This document shows, in pieces, positions 11,909-24,136 of a DNA stretch of 64,000 nucleotides (the stretch's first letter is position 1; every line of letters starts with the position of its first letter). Below the pieces are notes generated by a model. The model was not told the origin of the DNA, ran no database searches, and was given only the letters and a program-made list of their open reading frames with translations. Position numbers and translations under genes: made by a program. The stretch covers positions 248,001-312,000 of the forward strand of contig NW_025954982.1 of NCBI RefSeq assembly GCF_022376445.1. The letters run 5' to 3'. Source of the DNA: Fomitopsis serialis (lineage: Eukaryota > Basidiomycota > Agaricomycetes > Polyporales > Fomitopsidaceae).

Positions 11909-13818
11909 TCAACCAGGTCCGTGATGTCCGTGCGCTGGAATTATGATCCCTCGTTACGCTGTTACTGATTTGCTTCATTCCTTGCGTTTTCGATTTCGAT
12001 TTCGTCGCACACCGCCCTTTGATTTACAGGCAGGCTCATAGTTTTCAGGATTCCGCTCGCCTTAGAGAAAGAGAGGTATCTGTTTCTATACTGGTACGAA
12101 AGCGGGTACGGGTACCGTGTAGCAAGTGCCACCAATTCCGATGTATGTATATCCTGAGAACGTCGGTGTAGCCATTTGTATCTCTGTGAGGTATGATCAA
12201 TCGCGGGGCTTGCATATTGAATGCTTGAATGGCGCGGTCGTCGATAAGCCTACCGGTGAGGCCGGTGAAGCCTGAGGGGTTCAAGAGCCTCGAGCTCCGT
12301 AAGCTTTGAGTTCAAGTTGAGGAGGAATCCGTGCTGGCAGTAGTATGTGAGCACGCTTAGTGTGCCCCGACCCCATTCTTGATTTGGGTCTGCTAGTGTC
12401 AGACCTAGCCCTGGGATAATACGTGAGTTCTTGAAGCATGCTCGGTGACCTGGTCGTTACAGGTAACTTTGTTGCATAAGAGGAGACCAGTGGAGGAAGG
12501 CATGATCATCGCCGCGCAGCAAGACCGCGTTTACCATATATGGTATACGTAGCGCCAGGTCTCTTCAGGCCTTTGCGCGACGAGGCGCGACGTCGACCGA
12601 ACATCGACTTCGCCGCAGCCGCACTGCTGTATGTACATCGTGTTCCGACCTAAACTGCGTCAATTCCTCTAAACTGTCTCATCTTTCTACACCCACTTCG
12701 AGAGGAGCTTCTGATGGCAGCATCTTGACCGACCGGGCTCGCTATAAATCGTCTCGGCTCCGACTCGACCTCACCGCTTGGGCTCACGGCCGAATGAAGT
12801 TGGCATCAACCAAGCGTCAGCGGTTCAAACTGTCACCTCAAGGTTACTTGTCGGTGAGCATGCTAACGTTCATAGTCAACCCGCGCTCACTGACGCGTCC
12901 CTTCAGCGAATGGCTCAGTGCGAAGTTTGAGCATTTCACCTTCACACAACATCTATGTCAGCCTCGCCGGCGTGTGCGGTTTCACGACGCGGATGATGGG
13001 CCCGTATGGGTATCTCGTCCGCTCGACTGGCTTACGGCCCTTTATCTGGTGCGTATCCAGTTGTGCCATGCCAATTACGCTTACGATTTATTTGCAACAG
13101 TACATTGACGGCCCAGGGGCCATCTTTCTGAGCGCTGCATCCTCTGTCGCAGCCGATACTCGTTTTGAACGAGGCTTTCCCAGCGGCGCGGCGGCTGACC
13201 CTTGTCAATACGCACACTGAGTCACTGGCCGGGCCGGGCGTTCTCAATACGTGTCCCCCGTCTTCTAAAGGGCACAGGTCGTGATAAACCTCGTGAGTGC
13301 ATCGTCTCCGCCATGCATGTACAGCGTGTTACTGATGGAAAGCAAGGCTGGGTGGATGAGTGGTACATGTCGTGCCTGAGATGTCTAGGTAGGGAAGCCT
13401 CCCGCTTAGGAATGAATATGATGAAATCTCCCCCTGCGCAAGTGAGCGGTGATAGAAGCACGCCAACGTCCTTAAGGTCCCGTTACGGGATCAATGAATC
13501 GGATGATAAATATTGTTGTTTCGCGCGTGGTGATGGCATGTGCCATGTGTGAGGCCGAATAGGCCGAATCCGCCAGCAATGCTCTGAGGAAGTCACGAAC
13601 TCTCGCTGACATCTTTTAGAACCGATGCATGTTCCGGTTCGTGAACATTGCCACGGCGTGTACGATCAGAGAACCAAGACACTCCGATAGTAGGTAAGCA
13701 ACCGCGTTCTGCGCGTTTCCTAACAGCGTGTACTTTGCGTGTAAACCTTGAAAAGACGTAGTCCCGTGTCAGCTGCGAGGAGTACGCTCGTACCGCACAA
13801 CCCTTCGATGAGACGCAA
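11909..13818. other. No gene recognised upstream of the polyketide synthase
   Basis: Unconserved frames only. A frame at 12918-13220 with several hydrophobic runs might be part of a decayed membrane protein, but I could not place it in a family. A 12-bp palindrome ACCATATATGGT lies at about 12535-12546. Confidence 0.35.
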
Positions 13819-16800
13819 ATGACTGTTACAGAGATTCAAGCTTCACCCGTTCAGCGTAGTGCGGTGGCCATCGTACGTATTCCATCATTTGAACTTTCAG
13901 CATGATCTCTGTTGGGCTCATGAAGTTTTATTGCCCAGGTTGGTATCGCTGCTGCACTTCCGAGCGGCATATTCGCGGACCATGACCTTGGCTTCGCTGA
14001 ATTCCATGACTTCTTGCTCAAGAAGGGCGAAGCGTACACGGAAATCCCACGTAAACGGTTGAATATACACTCGTGAGTTTGTCAATCTTAGAAGTCAACA
14101 TCGAACAATCGCTGAGGTTAATTATAAGCTGGGCGGGCGATGCTCTCGGAAAGGTGGCCACGACGCATGGTGGCTTTCTCAAGGATGTCGACAAATTTGA
14201 TCACCTCGAGTTCGGTATATCGGCGAAGGACGCTCGCGCGATGTCGCCGAGTACTAGAAAGCTTATTGAGCTGTCTTTCCTCGCGCTTTTGGACTCGGGC
14301 ATAGACTATCGAGGCCGGAACGTCGGCTGTTACGCCACAGCAACGAATCATGACATTATGAACATCGCTGAACCCGTACGTCACACAGGTCGTTATATGT
14401 CCGTTATTGACCTGACTAGGACTTGACATTTCTAGGATCTTACCGAGGCTAGAGGGTCGTTTGCGGGCATGCCTTGCATGGTCGCTAACAAGATATCATA
14501 CCATCTTGACCTTCGGGGACCATCCATTCCTATGGACACGGCGTGCAGCTCAAGCCTTACTGCGACTCATTTGGCAGTGCAAGCATTGCGTGCAGGGGAA
14601 TGCGAAGCCGCCGTTGTAAGTGCTTGCCAACTCAATCTCAGGTAAGCCATATAAAATATACGAGAGTCAATCTGACATGATTGTGTATTAGACTGGCTGA
14701 TTGGGTCCAGTACAGCCAAGCATCTGTACTTGCGCCAGATGGAAAGTGCAAGCCATTTGATGCTCATGCTGATGGGTAACAACTGAGCCATCTATGCTAT
14801 AATTGATATGCATACTGAAGATTGTATAGGTTCTCCAGGAGTGAAGGGGCAGTATCAATTGTCCTAAAGCTCTATGAGAATGCAGTCAAAGATGGTGACC
14901 ATATCTATGCTAATGTAGGTCACAGAGATGTGAGATATTATACTAGGACTGACTAGATTTAGATCTTGGGAACTGGTATCAATGCATGTGGATCTGCAGG
15001 ACCTGTACATGCACCTATTGCATCTGCACAAGCTGAAGCTATGGAGAGAGCTTTCCATGCAACAGGCTATGTCCCACAGGATGTAGATTTTGTTGAGATG
15101 CATGCCACTGGTGTGCTGCTGTTTATTTCATCAATAAACATATCATGCTAACATGGGTACTAGGTACAACTGTGGGAGATCCCATTGAAGCCTCTTGGGT
15201 GGGTGAAAAGTTCAGCAAAGATGGAGAACTGCTGGTAGGCAGTGTAAAGGGTAACCTTGGGTCAGTCTCAAATGTTTCATTTGTCAGATATTGCTAAGAC
15301 CAACTCTTATTTTATTTTATAAGCCATCTTGAGATTACTGCATTTCTTGCATCTATCTGCAAGGTCTGTGGTATCATGGAGACTGGTGTCATTCCACCAA
15401 ATGTCAACCTCAAAGTGAAGAACCCTGCTATCCCATGGGATCAGTATAGACTCCATGTTCCTCTGCAGCCAATTTCATTGAAACCTCAATCTGTTGCAGG
15501 AGGGTCACTAATCTCAATATGCAGCTCTGGAATTGGAGGATCAAATGGACATGCTTTGCTGCAAAGCTGTCCAGTCATGGTCCATGATTCTGGACTTTCT
15601 TCAGGACCTCTACAGTTGATGATGGCAGGAGGCCTATCTCCAAGATCTGCCACATCAATGGCCCAAAACCTTCAGGAAACCATCAGACAATCTCCATCAC
15701 AGCTAGCTGCTATCTCAAATCTTCATGGTCATCAAGTCAGAAGCATGACTTGGAGAACTTTCACAGTCATCAACAGAGACAAATTGCAGGCTAATATGCT
15801 CAGGTTTCCAGAGCCTATTCTTTCTCCCCATGAAAGGCCCAAGATTGTTTTTCTCTTCTCAGGACAAGGCCCACAACATATGGAAAGTAAGTTACAGCAA
15901 TCAGTATGATGTGTACAATATAGATCTAATGATGTGAACTAGTGGGTCGTCAGCTCTTCGCCAGATTTGATTCCTTCCGCGCTACTATCCAAGAACTTGA
16001 CCAGATTCATCTTGAGCTTACTGGGACATCCCTCCTTCAGGATGTCGGGCTATTTGGTCCTGCCACGACAGCCAAGCCCCTTCCGAACATCTGGCCAATC
16101 AGGATTATCCTGCCGTCTCTCCTCATGGTCCATATTGCCCTTCATGACCTTCTCGTCAAGCTCGGTGTGCAGCCCGACATCGTCATGGGCCATTCAGCCG
16201 GCGAAACCGCCATGCTCTATGCCTGTGGTGCGGGATCGAAGCGTATGGCGATGGAAATCGCTGTTATGCGTGGGAAAGTCATGGAAGCCGTCGAGCAGGC
16301 AAGAGGAGCCATGGTAGCTTTGTCGTGCGCACCACACCGTGCTCAAGCTATCATCCACGCGGTCAGGACTTCCGACTCAGACGATCCAAAGCATGGCCGA
16401 GCCCTGGCGATTGCATGCTACAATGGTCCCGAGGCTGTTGCCATCGCTGGTGACGAAGACTCAATACAACGCGCCGTCGACGTGGCCCATGAGCAAGGCA
16501 TCCTGTCGCGAAGAATCCAGACTGGCGTCGCGGTGCACTCAGCTCTGATGGAGCTCTGCCGCGAGGAGTATTGCGCACGACTTACCGAAATATATCAACG
16601 CCATGGCGAGGACCTGTTGAATCCTCGCGTCACGACCTATTCTACTGCGACGGGTATGCGACTCCGGCACTTCACGGCTGATTATTTCTGGCGCAACAGT
16701 CGGGATCCTGTACTCTTCGTGCAAGCGGTGCGGCGGATATTGCACGAACATCCAAATGCAATCTTCGTCGAGATCAGTCCTCATCCCGTTCTGTCGGGCT

Positions 16801-19800
16801 ACCTCCAGGAAATCGGAGCCACGCCGTCTTCCGTAGCGTGTCCCATGCGCCGGACGAGGTCTTACGACGCTGGCGATGAAGAGCTTGCGTTGCTCACCGC
16901 GTTAGGCCGCGTTGTTGCAGCAGGTTATAACGGCGTTGACTTCGATGTCTTGTGCCCTGTCGAGCGGCCGCGAGACCGTAAGGCTCGAACGCCTCCATAT
17001 CCCTTCTTGAAGAAAACGGTTGCCTACCTACCAGAGTTTTCACCCCTTCTGCGGACGCAGATTGGGCCTGCACTAAGGCCCTTGCACGGGAATAGCCTAC
17101 GGGTCAACTACATGACGCATCCCGACATCGCGCAGCATATAATCAACCACGAGCCCATCATGCCTGCGAGCGGCTTCCTAGAGATGGTATGCGTTCATCA
17201 CGATTCTCCTTGTTGTCTGAATAGTAAGAGATGTGCTAGGCATTGGAAGCGGGATCATTTCTACTTTGGAATGTGCAATTCCATTCCTTCTTCTCGCTTT
17301 CGGCCGAGCGTCCTCCGTTACTCGAGTTCAGACGGGATGGACTCCAGTGGAGTATCTCTTCTAGGACAGCAACGCAATCTTATCAGGAGAAGGTTCGTCA
17401 CCAGTACCCGTCTTCCATGACGTTCTCATCGCTCACAACTCACCATAACGTTGGCATTATCAGGACGTGGCGGCTTCAGCTGTCCACGCTGAGGGCTACA
17501 TGCTCTGTGATCAACCTGACATTGGAGCCTGTGTTGCGACAAAGATTGATCTTGGCGACCTTCTTCGTAGTCGTGAGCTCCATGACGCACAAGGTCAGCA
17601 TATTGTTGCTTCGCTCATTGCATCACTGCAGCGCCGATCACAATCATTTTATGGGTAGACTTCTATGCCGACCTCAAGCACTTTCAGTATGGTCCTCATT
17701 TCCGCCGCATATCGCGCAGTCATTTCGGCGATGACGACGTTCTGGTGGAGGTTAGAGCCCTCGAAGACGACTCGACGGCATCGTGCGTAGTCAAACATTG
17801 AAACCATGCCCGAAACTGATGTCTTGCTCTCAGGACGTATGTCGTACCTCCGAACATCCTCGATGCCTGCATACACGTCGTCGCCCACCCACGCTTCACA
17901 GCTAACTATGATCCTAATGCCTACTACCTACCTTCGTCGTTATCGTCCCTCCGCCTTGACGATGTCCCAACGGACTCCACATTTCGCGAGAAGGTCTACG
18001 CCTATGCAGTACTTAGGCAGTGGCTCCCAGGTCTGGACAGTTTGTTGGACGATCTGTTGCGCAGCTGACATATGTCGCACCTCATCAGATCAGGTCATAA
18101 GCGATGTGTTCGTCTTCAGCAAATCTGGCCGCAGGATTTGTACTCTAGAAAACCTCGTCGTGAGCCGTCATCTGAACGAACCGATTTCAGCTGTGTCAAG
18201 GCGTTTCACTCTGGTCCATGAGCCGTTGGCTATGGTCGCACAGGCTTCATCAGACCTACAGAACGGGATTGAGCACATGGTGAGAACTTCAATGACGCAG
18301 TTTTCATGTGCGCATTCCGAAGTCGCGGAAATACTTACTGTACCCTTCACAGCCCTCGACAGCTCTTGCCGGAGAGCGCTCAACGGACATGACCAAGTTT
18401 CCACAGACTCTGTATTACCAACTCGGCCACGAAATTACGATTCAAGCCAACATACGGCATCTCGACGTCAATGAACCGCTCTCTCTTTGGTTCATCGCAA
18501 AGACCCAACGAGATGGAGATGCCGCGAGAGGGTTTACTAGGTGTCTTCGGCGCGAATTCCCTCAGTGGGACATCGGGTTGCTCATTTGCACAGACAAAAT
18601 GCCGGAAGCCGACATCATCAAGCACATCCGCCTCTTGACTCGCACGCCGGGATCAGACCGGGAACTCGTCCTCAACAAGCACAGCGAAATTCTTGTACCC
18701 CGCTTCCGTGCATCCTCCTCGCCTGGGACCCAAGCGCCATCTTTGATCCGCTCAGCTCTCCCTGTGGGTAGGCCCCCTGCGCAACACGTCCGCTTGGAGG
18801 TTATCGCTACGCATTCCCAGGGATCTACGCTTCACGGCGTCATATGTCGGGTGGTGGCTATACCTGATCCCGATGACACCTCGCCATCTCTTCTCGGCGC
18901 ACTAGTCGTTACTGTGGTATCGGACGCACCTCGTCGCGCTATCATGACGCTGCGTCGCGACTGCCTTACTCGTATACACGACGAATCTGCCGCACATAAC
19001 ATTGCAGCGGTCTCGCCCAGCATACTCGTTGTCGGGATGCTGCTAGGTGCAGATGCTTTCACTGGCGCCGGACGTGGATTACCAGGCCAAATCTTTGTCG
19101 TGTCCGATGGCTCCGAGTTGGGACAACACCTCACATGGCTCCTTCGACAACTGGATGTGCATCCTGTTGCCTTGGACGCTCGCAGTCTGCCCGTGGCCCT
19201 TGCGCGTCTCTCCCTCCAAACCCCGGATATTGTAGTCTGCGAATGCACCCGCGATGCTGACATCGCCAGAACGTTCGCCGGCAGCGGTGCTCGCGTCTTC
19301 GATTGCTCCGACGGCAATAATCTGATTCGACATACGATCGCCAGCAATCCCTACCTCATCGGGGAGACGTTACGGCTCGGACTAGAGAAGCTTCACGACT
19401 CCGAGTTCCCAACGCGAACCACCCCTCCTACCAGCACTCAGATTGCTCTTGCTGCGCACGCGGAGATCCCGATCGACGAAGGAGAACACCACGCTCTCTT
19501 CAAGGCCGACGAGACATACATTCTGATCGGTGGTATTGGAAGTTTAGGGCTTCATATTGCGCGTTGGATGTACGACGTGAGTCCCAGTACGGTTCTGCAA
19601 GAGTGTCTCGTGCTAATCGAAGGTCAGAGGGGCGCTCGCTCCATAGTTCTGACGTCGCGCTCTGGACGGGCATCCCTCGAGCGCGCAAACAACATCCTCG
19701 CTCTGCGTATTCTCCGATATCTCGAGACACGACCCGATTTGTCTCTGAAGCTGGAGGCGTGCGACGCCGTATCGCAGAGCGCGTTGCACGCTCTGCTCTC

Positions 19801-21598
19801 CAACCCTGAGCAGCGGATCGCGGGCTGTATACTTCTCTCGGGCGTTCTCATGGACCGCATGTTCCTTTTCCAAGACGCCGAGAGTTTCGAGGCCGTCTTT
19901 CGTCCCAAAGTGCAGGCATTCGAGGCCATCGAGGCTACGATGGACATTGAATCACTGGACTTCTTCGTAGCCGTTTCGTCAATCGCGACGTTTGGAAACA
20001 TTGGACAGACCAACTATGCTAGGTGAGGTTTACGCTGATTGCTGTCCTGAAGTAGGATTGTCTCATTCTATCTGGCAGCGCAAATACGGCTCTTGAGGGA
20101 ATGATGATGCAGTATAGGAATGCCTTCGCTATCGTTGCACCTGCTATTGTCGACACGGCCTCTGTTGCGAGCCGAGATGGCGATGACCATGGTCCGAGGA
20201 CGGAACTGAATCACTTAATGGAATGGGCATTCTCGTCCGAAGGTGTGTACTTTTCATGGCTCCGACCATCGTCTTCAGGGCTGACACTTCACTGAAGAGT
20301 TCTGCAATTACCTCGAGGACGGAATACACAAGCTCGCAGACGGACCCGTAGGTCTCTACGTCCCCGACTTCAACTGGGACCTTGTTCACCAACACATGGG
20401 CCCCTCGCCTCTCTACGATCATCTTGCTACGCCGGTTTCACACCTGTCGAATCCCAGTCCGGAGCACGAGGCGCTGAACCGAGAAGCCGCACTGCAGGAT
20501 ATTATTCTACGACACCTGGACATCCAGATCAATGAGTTCTCCCCCGAAGTTCCTTTGACATCATACGGGATCGACTCGCTGTCTGCGGGTCGCATCGCCC
20601 TTGCTATCAGGCCGTATCTCTTCGTGTCATCCATGCAGCTCCTGGGTGGGCTCAGTATGTCCGCCCTCTACGACAGGCTCCGTGAAACAGCGCCGGCCCC
20701 GACGAGCTCGGCCCAAGCGTCGCACCGGAGCACGACGGCGGAAGACACCGAGCTGCAGACGATAGTGAAGTTCGTCGACGTGGAGGAGGGTGGTCCGCCT
20801 CTGTTCATGGTCCACGGAGCGCCGGGCAACGTGACGACGATCGCACCCGTGGGCCAGCACAAGTGGGCGAAGCCCTTTTGGGCGGTACAGACCACCCCGG
20901 ACACGCCGCTGCACTCTCTCCGCGCCATGTCCCAGTTCTATTGCCAGCGGATCCGGGCGGTGCAACCGCGAGGCCCCTACCGCGTCGGCGCGTACTCGGC
21001 GACGACCGTCATCGCGTTCATGCTGGCCGAGGAGCTGCTCGATGCGGGCGAGGAGGTCGAGCGGATATACCTCCTCGACCATTCCCCGCTGCTCTTCATC
21101 TCGCCGTACCTGGAGCCTGACGCGGAGTCTGCAAGAGAGCGGAGACCGTCGCACGAGTTGGTGCTGCAAGCGCTGCAGACGATGCTGGCGCTGCTCCGCG
21201 CGGACCCCGCTCCGTCCCGGCACATGATGGCCCAGAACTACGAGGACATCTCGCACGGGGTCCCCGGGACGTCCTACGACCGGGTCTGGGAGCTGTTCCA
21301 GTACATCGTGAAGGGGACGTACGAGTTCCTGTTCGAGCTCCTGCCTCCGGAGACGCCCTACTCGCTGGACGCGATGCAGGACGCCGTCGTCGCGTGGCTG
21401 CGGTCCATCAAGGCGCCCGTGACGTTGGTCGTGGCGAGGGAGGGCGTGCTCGGGGATATGAGGAGGATCGTGCCGGACGGGAGCTGGGATGCGTACGGCT
21501 TGGAGAGGGCGTTCCCGGATATGCGTCGGGTGGAGGTGCCGGGCACGCATTTCAGCATGTTTTTCGAGCAGGTTCTTGCTGATGCCTTGCAGACGTGA
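13819..21598 (+). CDS. Reducing polyketide synthase, KS-AT-DH-KR-ACP-TE
   Basis: Iterative type I PKS in about 18 exons. Start 13819 (MTVTEIQASPVQRSAVAI). KS: VGIAAALPSG, DTACSSSLTATHLAVQ with active Cys, VEMHATGTTVGDPIEA and VKGNLGHLE with both active His. AT: IVFLFSGQGPQHME, active Ser in GHSAGE, VAVHSALME. DH: HIINHEPIMPASGFLEM and a downstream NILDACIHVV aspartate. A long middle region with no cofactor motif follows; it may be a worn ER-like or structural domain, and no methyltransferase or working ER motif is visible. KR: TYILIGGIGSLGLHIARWMY, RGARSIVLTSRSG, SSIATFGNIGQTNYAR..N. ACP: LTSYGIDSLSAGR with the phosphopantetheine Ser. TE: FMVHGAPGNVT, VGAYSATT, and His in PGTHFSMF. All domains appear in frame, so the gene looks functional. 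The product is unknown. Part of KS/AT lies in a CpG-free tract. Confidence 0.85.
14735..15947. other. CpG-free tract inside the polyketide synthase
   Basis: Between the CpG at 14733-14734 and the next at 15948-15949 there is none in 1,213 bp, checked line by line. The DNA just outside is CpG-rich (several per 60 bp). The tract covers KS exons from the CKPFDAHADG segment to the start of the AT domain, including introns. Both KS active-site histidines, the frame and the splice sites are kept. Arginine is coded only by AGA/AGG here. Confidence 0.92.
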
Positions 21599-22062
21599 AC
21601 GGGCATGCAGTGTGTCGGACTGTCGGCTACGGAAGCGCAGTCCTTTTTCTTCAGAGATCGGGAGTGTTTGATTAGTGTATAGTAACTTGTAGCCGGTCTT
21701 CAAGGTTAGCAAGACAGAGTACTCATGTATGAAAGGGGTCAGCAGATGTAACTTCACGGTGCTGTCAGGGCCACATTGACCCGGGGCATCTTCGCGCCTC
21801 GCCGTGTACTGTCAATGACAACAGTATCCATAGATATTTATCTACAAGGCTTTTTCACTCCGAATAGGCGAGCTGCTTGGGACGATCAACCTTGGATCGA
21901 CCACGTATACATCTTGCTCAAAAGGCCGCAGACGCGATACACAGAAGCATCATACTGATCAATCGATGCATAACGATCCTCGTAGCAATTAAAAGTCACA
22001 AATACAACAGTTGGGTATCATGGACACTAGACAGTGAATCCTCCAGCATTACATGAAATACC
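21599..22062. other. Intergenic, convergent gene ends
   Basis: About 460 bp between the stop of the polyketide synthase and the stop of the Ifi-6-16-like gene. No conserved reading frame was seen. Confidence 0.5.
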
Positions 22063-22613
22063 TCAGAACCAAGATCTCACGCCCGACGCCAGGCGGCTCA
22101 CACCACGCGCAGCGCGACCCACGACCGTTCGTGCCCCACGCATCACATGTGCGACGTGAGGAGCCAAAATGGTCTCGAGTCGAGCAGCCGATCCGCCTAA
22201 CGCGCCTCCAAGGAGCATCCCGACGGCCGCGGCGCCCAGCGTCCACAGAAAAGGAATAGCGCCGCCCATTGCCACCGACTGGGCGAGGGCGAAGGCGGAG
22301 CCCGAGGCGACGAGGCCGATCGACGAGTGGATGGCGGCTGCAGCTGAACCTGCAGACGTCGACACTCGATGTCAGTGTCTGACTGGTGAAGGTTCAGCCG
22401 AGCATTGCGCACCTAGCTGCACACCTGTAGCTGTGAAACCCATTGAACCGAGCGCACCAGGGAGAACGGCCGGCAGGACAATGATCGATACGACTACCGC
22501 GCCTACTACGACGCCGATGATGATGTAGCGCACGGTGCGTCTGAACGTACGTCTACATTGAGTCAAGAGGCTAGAACAGCACTGGATAGAGCGTACCTCT
22601 CGATGACTGCCAT
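22063..22613 (-). CDS. Ifi-6-16/ISG12-like small membrane protein
   Basis: A small hydrophobic protein. Proposed exons: 22613-22597 (MAVIER), about 22552-22425 (TFRRTVRYIIIGVVVGAVVV, then LPGALGSMGFTATG) and 22349-22063 (SAAAAIHSSIGLVASGSAFA, LAQSVAMGGAIPFLWTLGAA). The GFTATG...SSIG...GSAFALAQSVAMGG pattern is that of the Ifi-6-16 family, which in animals includes IFI6/IFI27 mitochondrial membrane proteins and also occurs in fungi. Three or four glycine/alanine-rich membrane segments. The first exon is a guess; an alternative start is ATG at 22566. The role in fungi is unknown. Confidence 0.65.
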
Positions 22614-24136
22614 GACTGATTATTGTCTGCTATGGTGGTGGTGGGAGGTAAAAGGGCGTACGCGGTCCCGCTACGCAGGCACGGCGTTTTGTACTCGCTA
22701 CGGCATCTCGCGGGGCCTTGCTTCCTATCATCGGAGGGACTTCTCCACGTAAAGAGGAAGACGCCTGCTTGAAGCGCATGCTTGCTCGCACGCCTGTCCA
22801 CCAGAAATACATTCGGACCTGCCTTAACAGGAGAGAAGCGTGCTGTACATAATCGTAGCAGCAGACCAGGCTCCGACCGACCTTGATGACACTGGCCTGC
22901 TGCGCCAGGATACGCAACTGAGGGAGCGTAACATCTGCGAGCATCAAGCCCCTTCAATGGCGTACGTGATAGATGAACGCTGTGAGTAGGGAGGACACAG
23001 TGTGCAAGTTGTTCGTAGACCGGAGCCCTCGAGATCTTGAATTCGTTTACTAACAGAGTCAGAGGGAGATGGCATCGTGAGGAGCGTCAGAAGGCTCGCG
23101 AACTTCGAGGAACAGAATGGGAGAGCGCTATGCCCAAGCTATGCCTACTATCGGATTCGGGAAGATAGAGCCTCTGACTCCATTTCATTTTGCTACAAGG
23201 AGTAAAAGCCATCAGAAGTAGCACGAGGAAGACATGGCGGATATGAACACAGCAACCTGACTCACCACACGAATACGAAGTCTAACGTTCATAACCGGGA
23301 CGATGACTGCATTGGATCGGCGCATGATCACCATACCATCGATCACCAGTGGCGGCCTCGAGGCGCAGCACTTGCGTCCCCAGCCAGCCAGCCTGGGTGG
23401 AGATTGGAGAAGGTCGCGGTCGCATTGCGATTTCCGTATGCCAATTCGTCCAGGAGAGCCCTGCTCACACGGATTCGGATGTCAGGGGTCTCATTGAAGC
23501 ACCTTCAACTACTGGTTGACTGTGCAACCCTGACTCTTTCTGCCGGTGGGCAAGCTCTTCCAGTGCAAATCCGCCGTAAGGCATGTGAACGGAGCAGAAA
23601 CCGAATATTATCTCGCAGGTGCCAGGAGCAGAGGATGTGGCGGGCCTGTCGGCATTGAACGGCGGGAGCGCGGAGATCGAGCGGGACCGGAACCATCTAG
23701 GATCGAGATCTGAGAAGCCGCCAGAACCATGATTACCAAAAAAGGGTTAGTCCCCATCGTCCATCTCGGGACTCAAGTACTTAGCGACTTACGCACGGCA
23801 GCTCAAGCATGCTCTCGCCCCTCGCGTGTTTTCACCGACAGCCATCCGCATCCTAACCGGCCTCGCATCCTCAGCGTTTTACTCAGTCTGTGATCGCCGA
23901 GCGGCGTGCCGAGTACCTTGCTGCATACGGCCGGGTATAATTATCCAAACATCCGCCATTTCTTACCCGCTCTTCCTCGCCGATCACGTCTGTTTCCCTT
24001 TCTTCACCTGCGCAAGCCTCTCGGTGATACGCAGTCCTCGTGTACTGACCGACGCCCAACACCTTATAACGCACAGGCCGACCCCGCTCCTTGACGCCCA
24101 TACGGTACCTCTACTCGACGCAACTAAACCGACGCG
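22614..24136. other. Intergenic between divergent genes, nothing recognised
   Basis: About 1.5 kb of ordinary composition. Short frames at 22571-22957 (minus), 23404-23658 and 23826-24188 (plus) show no domain and no joinable exons. It should contain the promoter of the coiled-coil gene that starts at 24137. Confidence 0.4.

Noticed and set aside
12918..13220. Possible RTA1-like membrane protein
   Set aside because: Hydrophobic runs are present, but family signatures could not be aligned and flanking exons were not found.
20627..21757. Minus-strand open frame of 376 codons
   Set aside because: Antisense of the thioesterase domain; Arg/His/Leu-rich shadow translation without any motif.
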